Notes: generated from the sequence alone by a model not told the origin. 41,750 nt of DNA from a virus (IMGVR_UViG_3300021368_000249:1-41750); one strand, 5' to 3'; positions 23,430-31,884 are shown, numbered from the stretch's first letter. Numbers and translations: made by a program.

Positions 23430-24592
23430 GGGCAATAATTATCCCAACCTTTATTACTTATGGTGAAGGTAAGGACACCAGGATGTGACCACAACCCAGT
23501 TCTCTCTGTAAAATCTATACTCTTATCTATTGATGGTGCTTGAAACCAAGTTCTATCTCCTTGTTGTTTCATTCTTAGGTGATGATAGTGAGCTGTCACT
23601 AATATCTCTGCGTCACCTACTGGCAACCACCCATACATTTGACCCTTCCACCATTTTTCTATCTTGGCTTCTGGATTACCACTACCACCAGTCATGTGTC
23701 CATGTGTAAAGGCAACTGTCTTACCCTTTATGGTAAGCGTTTGATGAAAACCTGAAGGTATATTTACTTCAACCTTACTGTATCTATCTGGATTAGCTTT
23801 CATAATCTCTTCACATATCTGCAAGTGCATAGTGTCTGAGTTATCTAATCTGTTTGTAGATACCTGACCTTTACTGGTCCTTGACATCTCACCATGATTA
23901 CCTGGAACACCTGCCAAGATTAACTTTGGTGCATGAGGTAAGAATGTATCTATGGTTTTCATAATCATAGCTCTTGCTAATGCGTACTGCTCAATCAATG
24001 TGAGCTCTACATTATGTGGTTGTGATTCGTAGAAGTGTGGCGTACAGTTTTCTGTAAGGTCGCCTAGTCCTACCATATATATCTCATCTATATCGTGACC
24101 TAACCTACGCAAGTCTTTGATTCTGTTTACTGCATCTTGTAAAGCTCTATCGTATCTGTTAATAGTATTCTCTACACCATAATCTTTTTTCCCAAGTTGC
24201 CAGTCACTCATAAAAAACATAAACGCAGTGTCACCTTGTTTATATTTAGATACAACTGGTGGTTTTTTAGATGCTCGTTTAAACAACTCGTTAAAGTATT
24301 TGTCATGGGTAGGACTTTTCTTTTTTACAAGCCCTTTAAATGCAAAGAAGGTCTCAGTGCGACCTCCTTTTAATTGTACAGACCATGAACTAGACCTTAC
24401 TGTACCTTCTATCTCATATAGCTTTGGGTCATAACCCCATTCACGCAGAATCTGGTCAAACTTATTTGTGTAGTTTGGGTCAGTTCCAACATGTGTGATT
24501 TCACCCTGTCCTGTTTGGTCATTAACATCTACCCCTGGTTTCCACCCAGATTTGTAGAAGTTATTACCCCACTCTTCAGGAATGTTAGGCAT
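23423..24592 (-). CDS. Metallophosphoesterase
   Basis: 389 residues. After ~120 N-terminal residues of unknown role comes a calcineurin-like domain: FMSDWQLG (Asp130), GLGDLTEN (Asp178), GVPGNHGE (Asn232, His233), FTHGH and AHYHHLR, the full set of metal ligands. Phage relatives include DNA exonuclease (SbcD-like) and phosphatase types; the N-terminal region could bind DNA. It is the last gene of the minus-strand block, next to the lysis genes but facing the recombination module. A GTTTAAAC lies inside (24277). Confidence 0.85.
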   Translation of the reverse strand: MPNIPEEWGNNFYKSGWKPGVDVNDQTGQGEITHVGTDPNYTNKFDQILREWGYDPKLYEIEGTVRSSSWSVQLKGGRTETFFAFKGLVKKKSPTHDKYFNELFKRASKKPPVVSKYKQGDTAFMFFMSDWQLGKKDYGVENTINRYDRALQDAVNRIKDLRRLGHDIDEIYMVGLGDLTENCTPHFYESQPHNVELTLIEQYALARAMIMKTIDTFLPHAPKLILAGVPGNHGEMSRTSKGQVSTNRLDNSDTMHLQICEEIMKANPDRYSKVEVNIPSGFHQTLTIKGKTVAFTHGHMTGGSGNPEAKIEKWWKGQMYGWLPVGDAEILVTAHYHHLRMKQQGDRTWFQAPSIDKSIDFTERTGLWSHPGVLTFTISNKGWDNYCPL

Positions 24593-24622
24593 ATAAACCT
24601 CCTTTACCCTGTTGTTTATACC

Positions 24623-24904
24623 TTACTTAGTAATTTGTTTTTTAGCGTATGTCTTGATGACTGCTAGTGCAGCACCACCACCTGCTAATGCAGCTAACTG
24701 AAGTGTTTCAGCTTCTACACCAACTAATGGAGCAACTGTTAATGCACCAATGAACGCTTCAATGAAGGTCCATGCAGTTCTCTCAAGCATGTCTTTTAAG
24801 TCATCACTCATTTTATAACTCCATGCTTCGTTCCATGGTGTCCACGCCACATCCTTCTTGAATGTACCATCAGAATTTCTTTTTCGTTTAAATTTTTCTA
24901 ACAT
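24623..24904 (-). CDS. r1t-type holin
   Basis: 93 residues: a basic N-terminus, then DLKDMLERTAWTFIEAFIGA beginning the first membrane helix (~44-63) and a second at ~67-85, ending in Lys. The L-E-R-T-x-x-T-F-x-x-A-F pattern is typical of the phage r1t holin family, common in phages of actinobacteria and other Gram-positives. Holins make the membrane holes that trigger lysis. It is coupled to the DUF5675 gene by a TAATG overlap. Confidence 0.82.
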   Translation of the reverse strand: MLEKFKRKRNSDGTFKKDVAWTPWNEAWSYKMSDDLKDMLERTAWTFIEAFIGALTVAPLVGVEAETLQLAALAGGGAALAVIKTYAKKQITK

Positions 24905-25515
24905 TATCTTATTAATCTCCCTTTTAGCATAGCTTGATTTTGAATTACATTTCCATTTACACCAGAAATATCTTCTTGTAGTTCTTGCAATTTATCCATA
25001 ACTGTTCTAGTCAACACAACATCATCTGTAGATTTATTTGATAGTTCTTTACCTAACAACTTTGCAATAGTTGTGTATTCAATAGTAACTTTTACACCTA
25101 TCAATAACTCTTTAGCTATCTTCTTGTATGCTTTTAGATATGCGTTCTTACTTGAACCAATGAATCCATCTTTACCCATGTCTAAGTCTTGTTGAGTCTC
25201 GCCCAACAGTAAGCAACCTGATGTATGTTCGTCAGTATTCCCAGTGTGAATAAGTATGTCCGAAAAATTCGGAACATTTTGTATGTGCAACATACCATAG
25301 TGGTCACTACCATAACGCACCTTGTATTTTTCGTGAAAGCCACCCCATTTTTTAAACTTAATTTCGTACACACCATCATCAATACAGGTTTCGTGCATAA
25401 CTTTTACTTCTTGATACTGGTCTTCTAATGTATAACACTCAAACTGACCATCAATATATAATATTCCACATGTTGCATCAGTACCAAACTGATGTCTAAC
25501 TACTTGTAATTTCAT
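24904..25515 (-). CDS. DUF5675-like lysis-region protein
   Basis: 203 residues. Residues 1-145 follow the DUF5675 pattern: CYTLED near residue 27, CIDDGVYEI, then LIHTGN (His90-Asn93) and TSGCLLLG (Cys101). The conserved His and Cys recall L,D-transpeptidase-type active sites, so action on peptidoglycan is suspected but the family is uncharacterised. Residues ~155-203 form a separate helical tail. Placed between two holin-like genes, with no other endolysin recognised, it is the best candidate for the lytic enzyme (inference). Confidence 0.72.
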   Translation of the reverse strand: MKLQVVRHQFGTDATCGILYIDGQFECYTLEDQYQEVKVMHETCIDDGVYEIKFKKWGGFHEKYKVRYGSDHYGMLHIQNVPNFSDILIHTGNTDEHTSGCLLLGETQQDLDMGKDGFIGSSKNAYLKAYKKIAKELLIGVKVTIEYTTIAKLLGKELSNKSTDDVVLTRTVMDKLQELQEDISGVNGNVIQNQAMLKGRLIR

Positions 25516-25570
25516 TTAATCCACCTATTGGACAAGTAGTACAACTTCCAGAACATAATCCACAAATCAT
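25496..25570 (-). CDS. Cysteine-rich micro-protein, 24 residues
   Basis: ATG 25570 overlaps the previous stop as ATGA, and its TAG lies 20 nt inside the DUF5675 gene. The peptide starts MICGLCSGSCTTCPIGG: four cysteines as CxxC-x3-CxxC, suiting a single metal ion or disulfides. AAGG precedes the start. It is very short, and chance cannot be excluded, but it fills an otherwise empty 51-base gap and matches the micro-protein habit of this phage. Confidence 0.45.
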   Translation of the reverse strand: MICGLCSGSCTTCPIGGLNEITSS

Positions 25571-25782
25571 CTACTGACCTTACCTTTACTGTTGTCTTTA
25601 TCTTTTCTAAATCCTATGGTTAATAACCATATTGCTAATGTAATTATAGTCGCTAATCCTGTGATTTGTTGAGCACTACCAGTTAATGTAAGCGTAGCAA
25701 TAACTAATCCAACTAATGTCCAACTAAGGTTCAATGTTTCCTTAATTATTTCTACAAACCAGTTCCATATTTTTTTTATCAT
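25567..25782 (-). CDS. Second holin-like membrane protein, 71 residues
   Basis: A charged amphipathic N-terminus (MIKKIWNWFVEIIKETLN) is followed by two membrane helices (~20-35 and ~40-57) and a basic tail (FRKDKDNSKGKVSR). The topology fits a class II holin or antiholin. It lies in a chain of overlapping genes with the surface protein and the cysteine-rich peptide. Which of the holin-like proteins forms the lethal hole cannot be told from sequence. Confidence 0.72.
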   Translation of the reverse strand: MIKKIWNWFVEIIKETLNLSWTLVGLVIATLTLTGSAQQITGLATIITLAIWLLTIGFRKDKDNSKGKVSR

Positions 25783-27797
25783 AATGATTTCCTCATCACA
25801 AAAGCTGCGATACTAACTATTCTAGTCAAAATAACTGGCACTACAACTTCTTGTGCTTTTTCTCTCTGGTCCTGAGTCATGTCATCACCAATGGTTGAAA
25901 GGTTTATATCTTGTACATCTACATCTATAAAAACTTCTATTGGATTTTCTAAGAATGCTTCGTACTGTACCTCTGTGACAACATCAGCAAGGGTGTAGTC
26001 TTCTACATCTGCATTCTCTACAGCTCTCTCTACATATTCTTCTACAGCTTCAGCTACTACTTCGTCTGATTTAATCGCCTCTGCAACGATAGCAACATCT
26101 TCAGTTTCAACTTGTAGTACATCAGCAACAACCTCAACTTGCTCCTGTGTAAGCTCTTCGACATCATCTATAGCCTCCTCTACTACTGCTTGTATAACTT
26201 CTTGTACTTCCTCAGATACTTGTTCTAAGTTTTGTACACCAACATCTTGTACTTCTTCAAGTACCTCTACGACTTCTTCGTTGGTAAGCTCTTGTACAAA
26301 CTCTTGTATTGCTTCTTCTTTAGCTTCTTCATATTCAACTAACTCCTCTTCACTTAGTTCTTCTAACTCTTCCTCAGATATTTCCACTAACTCTACTGTG
26401 ATGAGTTCTTCAATGACCTCTTCAACTTCAACAAGTTCTTCAGTGACCTCTTCTTCAGAAAGTTCTTCTTTAGGTTTCTCCTCAACATCTTCCTGTACTG
26501 GCTCATCCAAAACTTCCTCGATAATCTCTTCATCTTCCACCACAACAACAATGTCATCTTCTAAAACCTCTTCTTCAATAACAATTATAATATCTTCTGG
26601 TATATCTAACTCTATTATTTCTTCTTCTATTTCTATAATCTCTATAGTATCTTCAAGTTCCTGTATAATATCTACAAATTCTTCTAGTTCTTCTTCAGAT
26701 AATTCCTCAAGGTCAATAGTGCTATCCTCAAGCTCTTCTAATATAAGTAATTCTTCTTCAGCATCTAGCTGTTCCTGAATTAGTTTTTCTTCTTCAGCTT
26801 TAATCTCTGCTTCAATAGCAGCTATTTCTTCTTCGGTGAGTTCTGTACTATCCTCGACCTCAACATCTTCTTCTTGAATTGTTTCTTCTCCGAGGTCGTC
26901 ATCTCGTAATATCTCTTCGTCCAACTCATCTATATCCTCTTCTTCCTCGACAATAATAATAATACTATCAGGTATATCAGAGCAGTCACCATCTTGATAG
27001 CCAAACCAATCTCCACTTTCTACTGCCTCAAGGTATTGTTTAAACGAGAGGGGATTTTCTGGATGTTCGCAACCATTTTCATCCCATGCAAGGTAAGTTG
27101 TGACATTGTCTTCCACCACATCTTTCGCTTGAGGTAGCGTAGTAGTAGTCGTAGTCGTAGTTGTAGTCGTGGTAGTAGTCGTAGTCGTGGTGGAAGAAGT
27201 TGTTGTCGAACTAGATGTCGTTGTAGTAGGTACATTATCATACTTATAGTATATATTATCTATTAAATACCAGTCAGGATTTGATTCAGTTATTCCATCT
27301 ATAACTATTTCTGTAATAAATGTATCTACACCTTCAGCTACTGTCCAAGACTTTGACATAACAGTTGTGTAATCTGTATGTTGGTCTAATGTAAATGTTT
27401 CGGTTGCACCATTGTCGTAGTACACAGTGCCTGATATATTATCTACATCTGTAGCACCATACTGAAAACCTACTTCGTATGGTTCATTAGGAAATGCAAT
27501 AGTTATGCTGTCACTACTACCTCTTATACCTAATGCGTGTCTGTTTAAACTAAAATACTCTGAGCCAAAACAATCTAAATCTTCTATACCTATACTTCCT
27601 GCTGTGCTTGTGTTAGCACATTCAGGTGATGCAGTAGTAGCAGCAGATACCTCTGTGTCATTACCACCATACAATATATCTATATCTGTATTTATTTGTT
27701 GGTCATTAAATGTTTCTGTTACTGTAGTTTCTTCTGCTATAGAATGTATAGGTACAGTTAGTAAAAGAACTGCAGTTAATACTGCTAACTTCCTCAC
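25779..27797 (-). CDS. Secreted, membrane-anchored Thr/Glu-rich surface protein
   Basis: 672 residues in clear blocks: a signal peptide (MRKLAVLTAVLLLTVPIHS, cleavage near residue 21), then a ~165-residue β-rich globular domain resembling a lectin or carbohydrate-binding fold. Next come a Thr/Ser run (~188-219) ending in LP, a short Cys-containing domain (NGCEHPENPLSFKQYLE), over 300 residues dominated by Glu with Val/Ile/Leu, and a C-terminal membrane helix (~651-668) followed by RKSL. This is a host-style surface protein: head outside, acidic stalk, membrane anchor. It sits inside the lysis region. Roles could be blocking superinfection, altering the cell surface or aiding lysis; none is proven. 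The poly-Thr/LP linker is common in Acidimicrobiia surface proteins. Confidence 0.78.
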   Translation of the reverse strand: MRKLAVLTAVLLLTVPIHSIAEETTVTETFNDQQINTDIDILYGGNDTEVSAATTASPECANTSTAGSIGIEDLDCFGSEYFSLNRHALGIRGSSDSITIAFPNEPYEVGFQYGATDVDNISGTVYYDNGATETFTLDQHTDYTTVMSKSWTVAEGVDTFITEIVIDGITESNPDWYLIDNIYYKYDNVPTTTTSSSTTTSSTTTTTTTTTTTTTTTTTTLPQAKDVVEDNVTTYLAWDENGCEHPENPLSFKQYLEAVESGDWFGYQDGDCSDIPDSIIIIVEEEEDIDELDEEILRDDDLGEETIQEEDVEVEDSTELTEEEIAAIEAEIKAEEEKLIQEQLDAEEELLILEELEDSTIDLEELSEEELEEFVDIIQELEDTIEIIEIEEEIIELDIPEDIIIVIEEEVLEDDIVVVVEDEEIIEEVLDEPVQEDVEEKPKEELSEEEVTEELVEVEEVIEELITVELVEISEEELEELSEEELVEYEEAKEEAIQEFVQELTNEEVVEVLEEVQDVGVQNLEQVSEEVQEVIQAVVEEAIDDVEELTQEQVEVVADVLQVETEDVAIVAEAIKSDEVVAEAVEEYVERAVENADVEDYTLADVVTEVQYEAFLENPIEVFIDVDVQDINLSTIGDDMTQDQREKAQEVVVPVILTRIVSIAAFVMRKSL
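27139..27237. repeat. Trinucleotide repeat coding for the poly-Thr linker
   Basis: A degenerate GTAGTC/GTAGTT run (minus strand ACN codons) encoding about 30 Thr/Ser residues. Such tracts change length easily, so linker length may vary between phage isolates. Confidence 0.8.
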
Positions 27798-28000
27798 ATT
27801 AAATTATTGATTAACACCACCAGTGCTGAGATTGCAACTAACCAACCAGATAACTCTTGTCTTGATATTTTTTGATTAACCTTTTCATGTAATTCATCTA
27901 TGCGTTTATTAATATCTTGTTGTCCTTCCAATATAAGATTCAACATTTCTTTTTGTGTAAAGCCATTACCACTATGGGAGGTCATCTGAAGTCCATTCAT
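27794..28000 (-). CDS. XhlA-like membrane protein, 68 residues
   Basis: An N-terminal soluble part, a coiled coil (INKRIDELHEKVNQKIS, ~30-46) and a C-terminal membrane helix (GWLVAISALVVLINNL). This is the layout of XhlA/hemolysin-type proteins that accompany phage holins. Start taken at ATG 28000, which overlaps the preceding small gene by 29 nt; ATG 27985 would remove most of the overlap. It overlaps the surface-protein gene by four bases, so both are made together. Confidence 0.68.
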   Translation of the reverse strand: MNGLQMTSHSGNGFTQKEMLNLILEGQQDINKRIDELHEKVNQKISRQELSGWLVAISALVVLINNLM

Positions 28001-28130
28001 TATCTAAATCCACAATAGTTCTAAACTCACTATCAAACTTTTGATTATTAACTATATTCTTTAGATAATTAGTAATGTCTCTAAAGCAATATCCTAATGT
28101 AAATATAATTATGAAGTCCATAGAGGACAT
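27972..28130 (-). CDS. Small membrane protein, 52 residues
   Basis: ATG 28130 to TAG 27972, encoding MSSMDFIIIFTLGYCFRDITN and an acidic C-terminus ending WTSDDLP. One short N-terminal membrane helix. It fills the gap between the 233-residue gene and the XhlA-like gene. No clear ribosome site is seen. Probably a lysis accessory. Confidence 0.6.
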   Translation of the reverse strand: MSSMDFIIIFTLGYCFRDITNYLKNIVNNQKFDSEFRTIVDLDNEWTSDDLP

Positions 28131-28145
28131 TATATCATCTATTGT

Positions 28146-28847
28146 TTATTCTTCTAGCTTTATGTTCTTTTGATAGCTACCTCTAAAGCTAGTCATTAAC
28201 CTTATATGTCTTTCGTCTAATTTTTTCTGCAGCTTTTTTGGTGCTTGACCTTCACCATATATTTTTAAATCTAATGTTTCTCTTTTGAAAGGAACTAATC
28301 TAAAAAATGGTGCTCCTGCTTTTATATTTATTTTCTCTCTATCTCCCATTAAAGCTACTTGTGGATTAACTTCATGGTGTGTATCTGTGTGTATGATACC
28401 AGGCAATACTTCCCAGTCATTGTTGTAATCATAATACAATGGTAGTTGCATTACGCTCCAACCTTTAGGTGTAACAATTTTCCATGGACATATAGCTTTA
28501 TATACTGCATTTACTCCTGCATCTTTAGGTAAAAAATCTACATACTGTCTGTTGTCGTGTATCTCCCATTGAAAGCTGTTTAAACTGGTAGTCCACTCCC
28601 AGTTTTCACCATCATTAGTTAATATTGTTTCGCACCAATTAGGAACGATAAACCCAGAACCAAACCAATCTCTGTAGCTAGGACACCTTTTCACAGGACC
28701 ACCAGGCATAAATGCTTTTTGTCCTTCAAATAAACTAGGTATTTTTTTATACCATTTAGGCATGTACTCTTTAGATTTGTATGGTAATAATTCTTTAACA
28801 GTATCTAAACCATTAACTTTAGATATAAATATTATTTTTTTCTCCAC
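28146..28847 (-). CDS. Phage protein of 233 residues, tail-region unknown
   Basis: Begins MEKKIIFISKVNGLDTVKEL and has MPKWYKKIP, GPVKRCPSYRDWFGSGFIV and a run of β strands with many Trp and Tyr. It resembles a protein type I recall from marine phage genomes (a 'CPS..D...SGF' motif after an N-terminal 'P.WYK'), for which no function is established. It lies between the adhesin/tail genes and the lysis genes. It could be a tail or host-interaction protein; not determined. Confidence 0.7.
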   Translation of the reverse strand: MEKKIIFISKVNGLDTVKELLPYKSKEYMPKWYKKIPSLFEGQKAFMPGGPVKRCPSYRDWFGSGFIVPNWCETILTNDGENWEWTTSLNSFQWEIHDNRQYVDFLPKDAGVNAVYKAICPWKIVTPKGWSVMQLPLYYDYNNDWEVLPGIIHTDTHHEVNPQVALMGDREKINIKAGAPFFRLVPFKRETLDLKIYGEGQAPKKLQKKLDERHIRLMTSFRGSYQKNIKLEE

Positions 28848-28859
28848 CTTTTCTCCTTG

Positions 28860-29090
28860 TTATAAGAGGTCTAAGTCTCTCAATTCTGTAATATCATTCT
28901 TGCAGACACCTGCCTCCATTATAGTTTTACCTTTAAATCTTGAACATTCTGCTCTTTGATTAGTATATAAAGTTTCTAAATAACTTTCAGTAACTGTTTC
29001 GTGTCCATCAAAATGTAATGTATATGCTGCATGAAATATTGGTTGCCAATCATCCATGCCATCAAATGGTGCTACTAATATATCGTACAT
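28860..29090 (-). CDS. Small tail-region protein, 76 residues
   Basis: Start set at ATG 29090 (MYDILVAPFDGMDDW), which overlaps the upstream stop as TAATG; an in-frame TTG at 29099 is less likely. It contains HAAYTLHFDGHETVTESYLE and two cysteines. No family is recognised. Position after the adhesin suggests a chaperone or assembly factor for it, as in other phage fibre loci (inference). Confidence 0.65.
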   Translation of the reverse strand: MYDILVAPFDGMDDWQPIFHAAYTLHFDGHETVTESYLETLYTNQRAECSRFKGKTIMEAGVCKNDITELRDLDLL

Positions 29091-29311
29091 TATGACCAAT
29101 CCTTTACAACAGCTCCTACTTCAGGGTCTGACATATCTAATTGTGCTACAAATTCATTGTACCACTCTATATCACTTGCAGGTTTTGTTGTAACTTCAGG
29201 TCTAACAGGAGCATTATCTCTATCTACAGCAATAGAAAAACATCTTCTAGTATCTGTATCATCTACAATACAAACAATTTCAATATCAGTTACTTCAGGA
29301 TTATGAGCCAA
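29090..29311 (-). CDS. Small tail-region protein, 73 residues
   Basis: Begins MAHNPEVTDIEIVCIVDDTDT. A two- or three-strand β region is followed by an acidic helix (WYNEFVAQLDMSDPEVGAVV). This order resembles short phage tail-fibre assembly proteins, but no motif proves it. It overlaps the adhesin gene by 11 nt. Confidence 0.65.
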   Translation of the reverse strand: MAHNPEVTDIEIVCIVDDTDTRRCFSIAVDRDNAPVRPEVTTKPASDIEWYNEFVAQLDMSDPEVGAVVKDWS

Positions 29312-30227
29312 TGCTATCTACTTTCTGCGTTGTACCATGTTGTCCTCTTGAACCACCACTACCTACATGGTTGTTTTTATTACTAACACGACCACCACCA
29401 TTACCACCATTAACATCACATGTTATAGAGCCTGATATAGAACCTCCTGCTAAAAGAATAATTCTTCCACCACCTGCTCCTCCTCCACCATAAGCATATA
29501 GAGCTTCTGAACCACCGAAAGCTGCATATCCACCATTACCTCCTGAACAATCTATTGTTCCTGAGCCATTGATGTCGCCACTAGCTGCTAAGAAAAATAA
29601 TCCACCTGTAAAACTTTGTCCTGCATTAGGAGAAGGAGAAGGGTTACCTGCACCTGAACCCATAGGGTAAGCACCTGACTGACCATGACCACCTTCACCA
29701 CCATATCGTTGCTGTGTATCACCTGCACCAATGTCTCCATTAGAACCTGCACCACCTGCATAAGGTGAACCTTGGTTATTAATTTGCTGACCATTGTTAG
29801 TAGCTCCACCACCATAGCCTGTTCCACCTGAACCATCTCCTGTGTTAGAACCTGAGAATACATTAAAAGAGTTGCTTGAAGTTACAGGCATTTTAGAAAA
29901 TATATCTGTTAGGTCAGGGTGTACCCCATTAGCATCTGTACTACCATTACCCCATTGAGAAGTTGAGTTTGTAAAAGAACCTGATTCACCTGATTTAATC
30001 CAGTGCATGTTCCATGAGTTGTCTGCAGGAGTACCACCATAAGCTCCATATACAGTAATTGTTCCATCTATAGTTGCATCACCATCAACAAATATCATTA
30101 CACCTCTACATCTATTTGCAGGTGTTAAAGTATTACCTGCACTTAAGTTAAAAGATGAATATTGTCTGACAACCATGTCGCCATCATACCCATTTGAATT
30201 AGTTACTGCTAATGTATATGCTGCCAT
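29301..30227 (-). CDS. Glycine-rich tail-tip adhesin
   Basis: 308 residues. The N-terminal ~120 residues are β-rich (RCRGVMIFVDGDATIDGTI). From ~125 on, Gly-rich loops recur (GDGSGGTGYGGGATNNG, GAGSNGDIGAGD, GGGGAGGGRIILLAGG). This matches the poly-glycine type II sandwich tips of T-even and S16-like receptor adhesins, where variable loops between Gly runs contact the host. The gene directly follows fibre genes, so it is probably the receptor-binding tip. Expect loop variation among related phages. Confidence 0.75.
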   Translation of the reverse strand: MAAYTLAVTNSNGYDGDMVVRQYSSFNLSAGNTLTPANRCRGVMIFVDGDATIDGTITVYGAYGGTPADNSWNMHWIKSGESGSFTNSTSQWGNGSTDANGVHPDLTDIFSKMPVTSSNSFNVFSGSNTGDGSGGTGYGGGATNNGQQINNQGSPYAGGAGSNGDIGAGDTQQRYGGEGGHGQSGAYPMGSGAGNPSPSPNAGQSFTGGLFFLAASGDINGSGTIDCSGGNGGYAAFGGSEALYAYGGGGAGGGRIILLAGGSISGSITCDVNGGNGGGRVSNKNNHVGSGGSRGQHGTTQKVDSIGS

Positions 30228-30235
30228 TGTATCTC

Positions 30236-30640
30236 CTAGTCGTTCTCATCATTAAATGTACCATCACTACTGTCACCAAAATAGTTAGGTTGTATCACTA
30301 TACTAAATGCTCTATCTGTTCCATTACCATTATCATCAGTTGCTGTCACAGTAAAGTTACTTGTAGTGCTACTTGTAACCTGGTCTGGTGTACCACTAAT
30401 TGTAGCAGTTCCATCTCCATTGTCTGCCATTGACAAACCACCTGGTAATGAACCAGAAGTTATTGCAAAGTTTTCTCCATTACCTTCTTCGTCTGCTGCT
30501 TGTAATGTAATGTTCGCTGACTGAGATGATATTGCTACACCAGGTCTAAATGTTCCTAGAGCTCCTGCACCTGTAGTCCATACAGGACCATTTGCATCTC
30601 CTATTGCGAATACTGCGATTTTATGTGAGCCTAGTGGCAT
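30236..30640 (-). CDS. Ig-like tail or fibre protein
   Basis: 134 residues. From ~35 to 120 it follows a putative Ig (He_PIG/cadherin-like) pattern: FAITSGSLPGGLSMADNGDG, ATISGTPDQ, NFTVTATDDNGN. Such domains decorate phage fibres and bind surface glycans weakly. It lies between the fibre and the adhesin, so it is probably a fibre segment made as a separate protein. Confidence 0.7.
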   Translation of the reverse strand: MPLGSHKIAVFAIGDANGPVWTTGAGALGTFRPGVAISSQSANITLQAADEEGNGENFAITSGSLPGGLSMADNGDGTATISGTPDQVTSSTTSNFTVTATDDNGNGTDRAFSIVIQPNYFGDSSDGTFNDEND

Positions 30641-30648
30641 TGTTACCC

Positions 30649-31884
30649 CTAGCTGTTTCTCATATCTTGCAACGCAGTTAAGTGTGGCGTTGCTGCTCCT
30701 ACGAATGCGAATGTTACTATGTCTACTTTGCCAGAACCAGTTGTCATTGTATAGCCACCTGCACCACTTGTTAAAGCGTTAGCTGCTCCACCACCATTTA
30801 CAGTAGTAGATATAGCAACTGTTCTATCTGATGAATCTTGTGTAATGTATACCTGAAAGGTTGAGAAAGTTGTAGGTACATTTGTAAAGTTAAATACAGT
30901 TACATTTTCTGAAAGTGTAAGTGTGCCTACATTACCATTAGCTAAGTCTACAGCTACTGCTCCTGATGAGCTTGTTAATACTTGTTTGGTTTCTGCATAA
31001 TCTTTTAAAGTTTTATTAGTTACAGTTGCAGCTTCACTATCTGCATAGTTTTTAACTGCTGCTGATGTAGGTATAGTTGTGTCATTATCATTTGATGTAA
31101 TAGTTTCACTTTCTGTAACTAAACTAGCTGCTGCTATTTTAGCAGTAGTAACCTGACCATCTCCAATATGTGCAGTATCAATACTTCCATCTACAAAGTG
31201 TTCACTATCTACTGCATCATCTGCAATCTTTGTACCATCAACAGCATCTGCTGCTAACTTACCAGTAGTAACTTGTAGGTTACCTATGTGTGCTGTGTCA
31301 ATACTTCCATCTACTAGGTGTTCTGAATCAACAGCATCATCTGCTATCTTAGCTCCAGTAATTGCATCTGCTGCAATTTCTGCTGTATCTACATTAACTG
31401 TAAATGTTAAATCGTATGGGTCTCCATCTGTACCATTGTCTGTATCTGTCCAGTCAATGTCAATACCTCCACCTTCTACAAACTTAACTTCTCTTTGTGT
31501 ATAAACCCCTGATGCGACAATAGGGTTAATTGTAACCTCTGTGCCATCACCATCTTCTAATACAAAACCTTGTTGAATAGCATCATGTGCTTCATCTATG
31601 TGTTGTTTAACTACAGCTAATCTTACTTTTGTTCCTGATGCGTGTGTTGGGTCTGTTCCATGTTTAGAGTCTATGTCTCTAGTAATTGTAGCTGCAGCAT
31701 GGTTAGTACCAGATGTCCATAAAACAACTTCTCTGTTGCTATCGCTGTCTGGGTCAATAACAAAATACGCAGGACTATCTATTCCTGGGTCATTTGCTAA
31801 GTTCATTGATGTGCCACCACTAGCTAATTGTGCAGCTAATGTGGTTTCAAAGGCGTTTACTATATTCGTTTCTCTAGCTACCAT
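30649..31884 (-). CDS. Tail fibre protein
   Basis: 411 residues. The N-terminal ~100 residues form a virion-attachment-like β domain (REVVLWTSGT, TITRDIDSKHG). A trimeric β-helix-type shaft comprises two 40-residue repeats (171-210, 211-250) with ADDAVDSEH, DGSIDTAHIG and Q-V-T-T-x-K, and the C-terminal β domain is probably a knob. Repeats of the form 'G.KIADDAV' are typical of marine phage fibres. Ribosome site GGAG five bases before the ATG. Confidence 0.8.
   Translation of the reverse strand: MVARETNIVNAFETTLAAQLASGGTSMNLANDPGIDSPAYFVIDPDSDSNREVVLWTSGTNHAAATITRDIDSKHGTDPTHASGTKVRLAVVKQHIDEAHDAIQQGFVLEDGDGTEVTINPIVASGVYTQREVKFVEGGGIDIDWTDTDNGTDGDPYDLTFTVNVDTAEIAADAITGAKIADDAVDSEHLVDGSIDTAHIGNLQVTTGKLAADAVDGTKIADDAVDSEHFVDGSIDTAHIGDGQVTTAKIAAASLVTESETITSNDNDTTIPTSAAVKNYADSEAATVTNKTLKDYAETKQVLTSSSGAVAVDLANGNVGTLTLSENVTVFNFTNVPTTFSTFQVYITQDSSDRTVAISTTVNGGGAANALTSGAGGYTMTTGSGKVDIVTFAFVGAATPHLTALQDMRNS
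31135..31374. repeat. Two 120-bp tandem repeats in the fibre gene
   Basis: Units 31255-31374 and 31135-31254 encode 40-residue repeats that differ at only about ten positions. They can recombine to lengthen or shorten the fibre shaft. Confidence 0.8.

Noticed and set aside
26281-26778. 165-codon plus-strand Ser/Thr-rich frame
   Set aside because: Exact antisense of the Glu-codon region of the surface protein (GAA/GAG reads as TTC/CTC and shifted Ser codons); composition artefact.
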